Origin: Paulinella micropora
Lineage: Eukaryota > Cercozoa > Imbricatea > Euglyphida
DNA length: 64,000 nucleotides
Direction: 5' to 3'
Assembly: GCA_009731375.1 (NCBI GenBank)
Contig: BJOX01000078.1
Span: 725,015 to 789,014 of the forward strand
The position numbers and the translations under genes are program-made. The notes below the pieces were generated by a model, which saw only the letters and a list, made by a program, of their open reading frames with translations, searched no databases and had not been told where the DNA came from. Below, one piece after another: positions 61,237 to 64,000 of the stretch. Position 1 is the stretch's first letter, and each line of letters starts with the position of its first letter.

Positions 61237-62481
61237 TTAGTGGTCCTCTATAAAGTTAGCAATAACATTAATATTACTGCCACCTCCCCCGCCTGCCGAC
61301 GCTGCCTTTTGTGTGAATGTCAAAACATCTTTCGGTGTTAATTGAATATCGTAAGTTCTGAGATTAATTTGCTGAGTAGAGCCAGCATTAACATAAATCT
61401 TAAAAATTGTTGTTCCGTTTGCGATAGCAGTTGCTTTTGTGTCTGTATCTACAATTGAAGTTTTGGCATCAACATCAGCAAAACCCGCCCCTGTCAGTGT
61501 TCCGTTCAATACCATTTTGACGACATTAGCCTTAGTATCTTCATTTGTAATACTTATCAACGATGGGACGACATTTGAATAGTTGGTTAGGCTATTATTG
61601 TATAGTGCTTTATTCCTGATACTTAAAATGGGGTTTTCAGTTATATTACCTGCTTCACTCCCTTCCGCCGTATTTGTAATACTTGTATTAATAGTGTTGG
61701 TGCCTTCAACAAACAAACTACAACTGGCAGTCTTCAGTCTTTGTATTCCAACTCCCACATTATTATTAACAATTCGTGCTACAAATGGCAATGTAGTATT
61801 CCGCAGACTGACACCCGTGTTGGCATTCGCATACTTAATCGTATGGACTAACTGGAATTCGCCTGTCTTTGGATTTTCAATCGAAAACTTAATAGCACCA
61901 AAACCTAAGTATTGAAATTGAATTTGAAATACATTTCCCTTTGTCCAGTCTAATACATGCATATCTCCTGTTCCGTCGCACGGGTTATCCCAGTATGCTT
62001 GATAAAATGCGTTTGGGTTTCCTCCAATGCAATGTAGAATAATCATTCCTTCATCTCTAGTCTTGTAAAAGTAGAAACCATTAAGTAATGCGTTATCTCC
62101 GATGCCTATCCACGAATAATAATCTTCGGTTTCGTCCGTCGTCCATAAAGCAGTGAAGCGGGCTACAACACCCATACCAGTGCGATATTTTATTTCTCTT
62201 TTACTTTCCATACAGGCATCAGCGGTAGCATTAGCAGTTGTTTTTAATTCCGCCATATTATTCAGAAATGAAACACTCGCATTTGTCTGAATTAATGACC
62301 ATATCCGTGTATTAATGGTATATGGAAAGATTTCCTGTAATACTGGTGTTAAGGAACTGGTTAGGGTTTCACCAAAAGCGGTCTTCATATGATTAGTTTC
62401 AATGCGCCCATCATATCCGACTTTGACATTTACAAACTTTTCGTCCGGATTTTGTGCGATTAAATTTCTCTGGTGAGACAT
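61237..62481 (-). CDS. Probable virion surface or fibre-like protein
   Basis: 414 residues, intact. No named domain that I can assign with certainty. The middle part (MGVVARFTALWTTDETEDYY, YSWIGIGD, VFQIQFQYLGFGAIKFSIEN) has the beta-rich, aromatic character of viral spike or tail-fibre proteins, and similar sequences occur in protist DNA viruses as far as I recall. The C terminus has a GGGGG linker and a short tail. It lies downstream of the capsid gene on the same strand and converges with the plus-strand genes, 41 bases away. Its upstream gap (62,482-62,535) is very AT-rich. Confidence 0.6.
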   Translation of the reverse strand: MSHQRNLIAQNPDEKFVNVKVGYDGRIETNHMKTAFGETLTSSLTPVLQEIFPYTINTRIWSLIQTNASVSFLNNMAELKTTANATADACMESKREIKYRTGMGVVARFTALWTTDETEDYYSWIGIGDNALLNGFYFYKTRDEGMIILHCIGGNPNAFYQAYWDNPCDGTGDMHVLDWTKGNVFQIQFQYLGFGAIKFSIENPKTGEFQLVHTIKYANANTGVSLRNTTLPFVARIVNNNVGVGIQRLKTASCSLFVEGTNTINTSITNTAEGSEAGNITENPILSIRNKALYNNSLTNYSNVVPSLISITNEDTKANVVKMVLNGTLTGAGFADVDAKTSIVDTDTKATAIANGTTIFKIYVNAGSTQQINLRTYDIQLTPKDVLTFTQKAASAGGGGGSNINVIANFIEDH

Positions 62482-62535
62482 CTCTTATTTAAAACAAAAA
62501 ATCATTTTCTTTTTTATTTATTTTATTATTATTTT

Positions 62536-64000
62536 TTAACTCATCAAGATTTCAATTCCCTTAACAAGCACGCTTCGTTGCAGAATGGTGAATGTGTAGT
62601 GATTGAGATTAGCACCCGCGGTAGTTGAAACGAATTCATATCGTCGTTCAGTATCAAGGCTTAGACCACTTACCTCATAGCCCTCGGTATCCTTATCACA
62701 CAGCGGGCGGTTGTTGTCCCAAGTATCAACGTGAAACCAGTTGTAATGATACACATTTGAATTCAAAATGGCACTACCCTTCAACTTATCTTTGAGAAGC
62801 ATGTAGTCTTCATTTCTAGATGTATCAATATCAAATTGTTGAATACGGCTTCCGTCAAGGGTTGTGTAATATGTTCTAACCTTAGATGATTGTGCTTGAA
62901 CTACTGGAGGCCCCACCGCATAACCCGCTGGCATATTGCTATCATCAAAGGAAGTATTAGCACTCTCAGTGTTGTGGAAGGTAGATGTATAGATACGGCG
63001 AATTCTTTCACCCTGTGAGCGGTTCATTTTTACGACATAGTTTTGTTGCGTTGATGATAGGTTCTGCATCCAAGCTTGGATATTCAATCTTAAAAGGAAA
63101 GCCTTCGCCAGCAATCTTTTGTTGAACCCCCAAAATAACATTTGGGTCAGTCTCCACAGCAAGAAACAGATTTAAGTTAGAAATAGAAGCACCAACAGCA
63201 GTAGCCGTCGCACCAGTGGAAATAGAACTCGCATCAGTGCCATAGAATGAAGTGCGGCCAGTGCTCTCCCATACAATTCTAAAATCCAAAATTTCATTAA
63301 AACCAATAGTCTTATCAAGTTCAAAAATTGTTCCAAACAGCATTCCCAAAGGAAACTTAACACTAATAGCAGGGTCGGCAGCATTATCAGTCCCGCCTTC
63401 AAAATACTTACCCTCTTCAAAAGGAACATCAACAAGGCTATAGGTTGCGGTATCATCATGTCGACGAACAGCAACAAGTGGCACTTTGTAGTATGCTTGA
63501 ACAGCAGCCTTAAGACCAGCCTTAAGACCAGCAGCATCTGCTGCATCGGTAATTGCTTTTCTTTCTGCTACGCTTCCTATCTCAATTCTACCAGCATTAC
63601 ACTTTTGAAGCATAGCACCAGAATTACCTGTTTTCTTATCATCATCATAAGCACCATGGTTTTCAAGTGCCATAAATTTTCATATTTAATTTCTGGTTTC
63701 CATATCACCTTAGTGTAATTACCCACATGCTGAAGATTACACAAATACTGCCCGCTTCGGCTTCGCAGTTCAATAGTTTTAATCATACTCAAACAATCCA
63801 TAAAAATACGATTGTAGTGGCCAGCACCTGCAGCAGTAGGAGTGTAAGTAAATCGCAACACCGACCTCGCAAGGTTCAAAGGGCGGGTTGGAATTTCAAA
63901 GGTGCTTTCTATACCACCAGCAGTAGTAAGTGTTACATTTGCCGACCCTTCACGACTTGTAAGTTTGTTTAATTCATACTTACCAGTGAGCAGTTCCTTA
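62536..64000 (-). pseudogene. Major capsid protein of a polinton-like virus, frame-broken, 5' end outside window
   Basis: Three collinear pieces on the minus strand. The N-terminal piece runs from the window edge to about 63,690 (LNLARSVLRFTYTPT). The middle piece, to about 63,070, has VKFPLGMLFGTIFELDKTIG and ISNLNLFLAVETDPNVILGV. The C-terminal piece, to 62,536, has MNRSQGERIRRIYTS, the LDGSRIQQFDID word and YNWFHVDTWDNNRPL. These are typical of double-jelly-roll capsid proteins of the PLV group. Frame changes lie near 63,675-63,690 and 63,060-63,090. About 490 codons are visible, near the family's usual size. Confidence 0.85.

Overview
This is a eukaryotic nuclear window, probably from an alga or other protist. 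Four things suggest this: a gene with many small exons and GT-AG introns, a degenerate Ty1/copia retrotransposon, an F-box gene with a plain reading frame, and an AT-rich integrated polinton-like virus (PLV). I cannot name the species. Eight runs of N mark assembly gaps.

Bases 1-25,300 carry one plus-strand gene ('gene A'), which probably starts left of the window. It is cut into very short exons (32-159 nt) lying in introns made almost wholly of simple repeats (CTAT, CATA, TATG, TGTTA, CTT, ACT). I could place 19 exon segments. Nearly all are bounded by AG and GT, and their reading phases agree from one to the next. They encode a Gly/Ser/Thr-rich stretch, a thrombospondin type-1 (TSP1)-like module assembled from two exons 4.1 kb apart, an Asn/Gly/Ser linker, a series of Cys-rich segments and a stop at 25,297-25,299. 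The striking feature is the make-up of the introns. Upstream of an exon there are repeated partial copies of its 5' edge, usually with the acceptor site. Downstream there are repeated partial copies of its 3' edge with the donor site. The copies are separated by microsatellite. The same pattern recurs in a second gene ('gene B', about 46-50.2 kb). Four 5'-truncated copies of a short retroposon with a CTAT/GATA tail lie in the introns of gene A.

Bases 26,867-42,976 hold a Ty1/copia element with a 5-bp target duplication (ATCTC). Its left flank (including a 283-bp MITE), its 5' LTR and its gag region are present three times in tandem with the same junction; protease, integrase, reverse transcriptase and RNase H are present once and are broken. 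An F-box gene lies at 43,840-45,063 on the minus strand, beside a decayed duplicate of its own 3' end. From 51 to 56 kb there is mostly unrecognised AT-rich sequence, a large gap and AGT/TATGTA arrays.

From about 56.1 kb to the right edge is a PLV-type element. Small genes (a zinc-finger protein, a HIRAN protein, a basic protein), a family B DNA polymerase, a DUF3820-like protein and a membrane protein lie on the plus strand. A virion-type protein and the major capsid protein lie on the minus strand, converging on the others. The polymerase has four frame changes and the capsid gene two, so this is a decayed endogenous copy or a stretch with indel errors.
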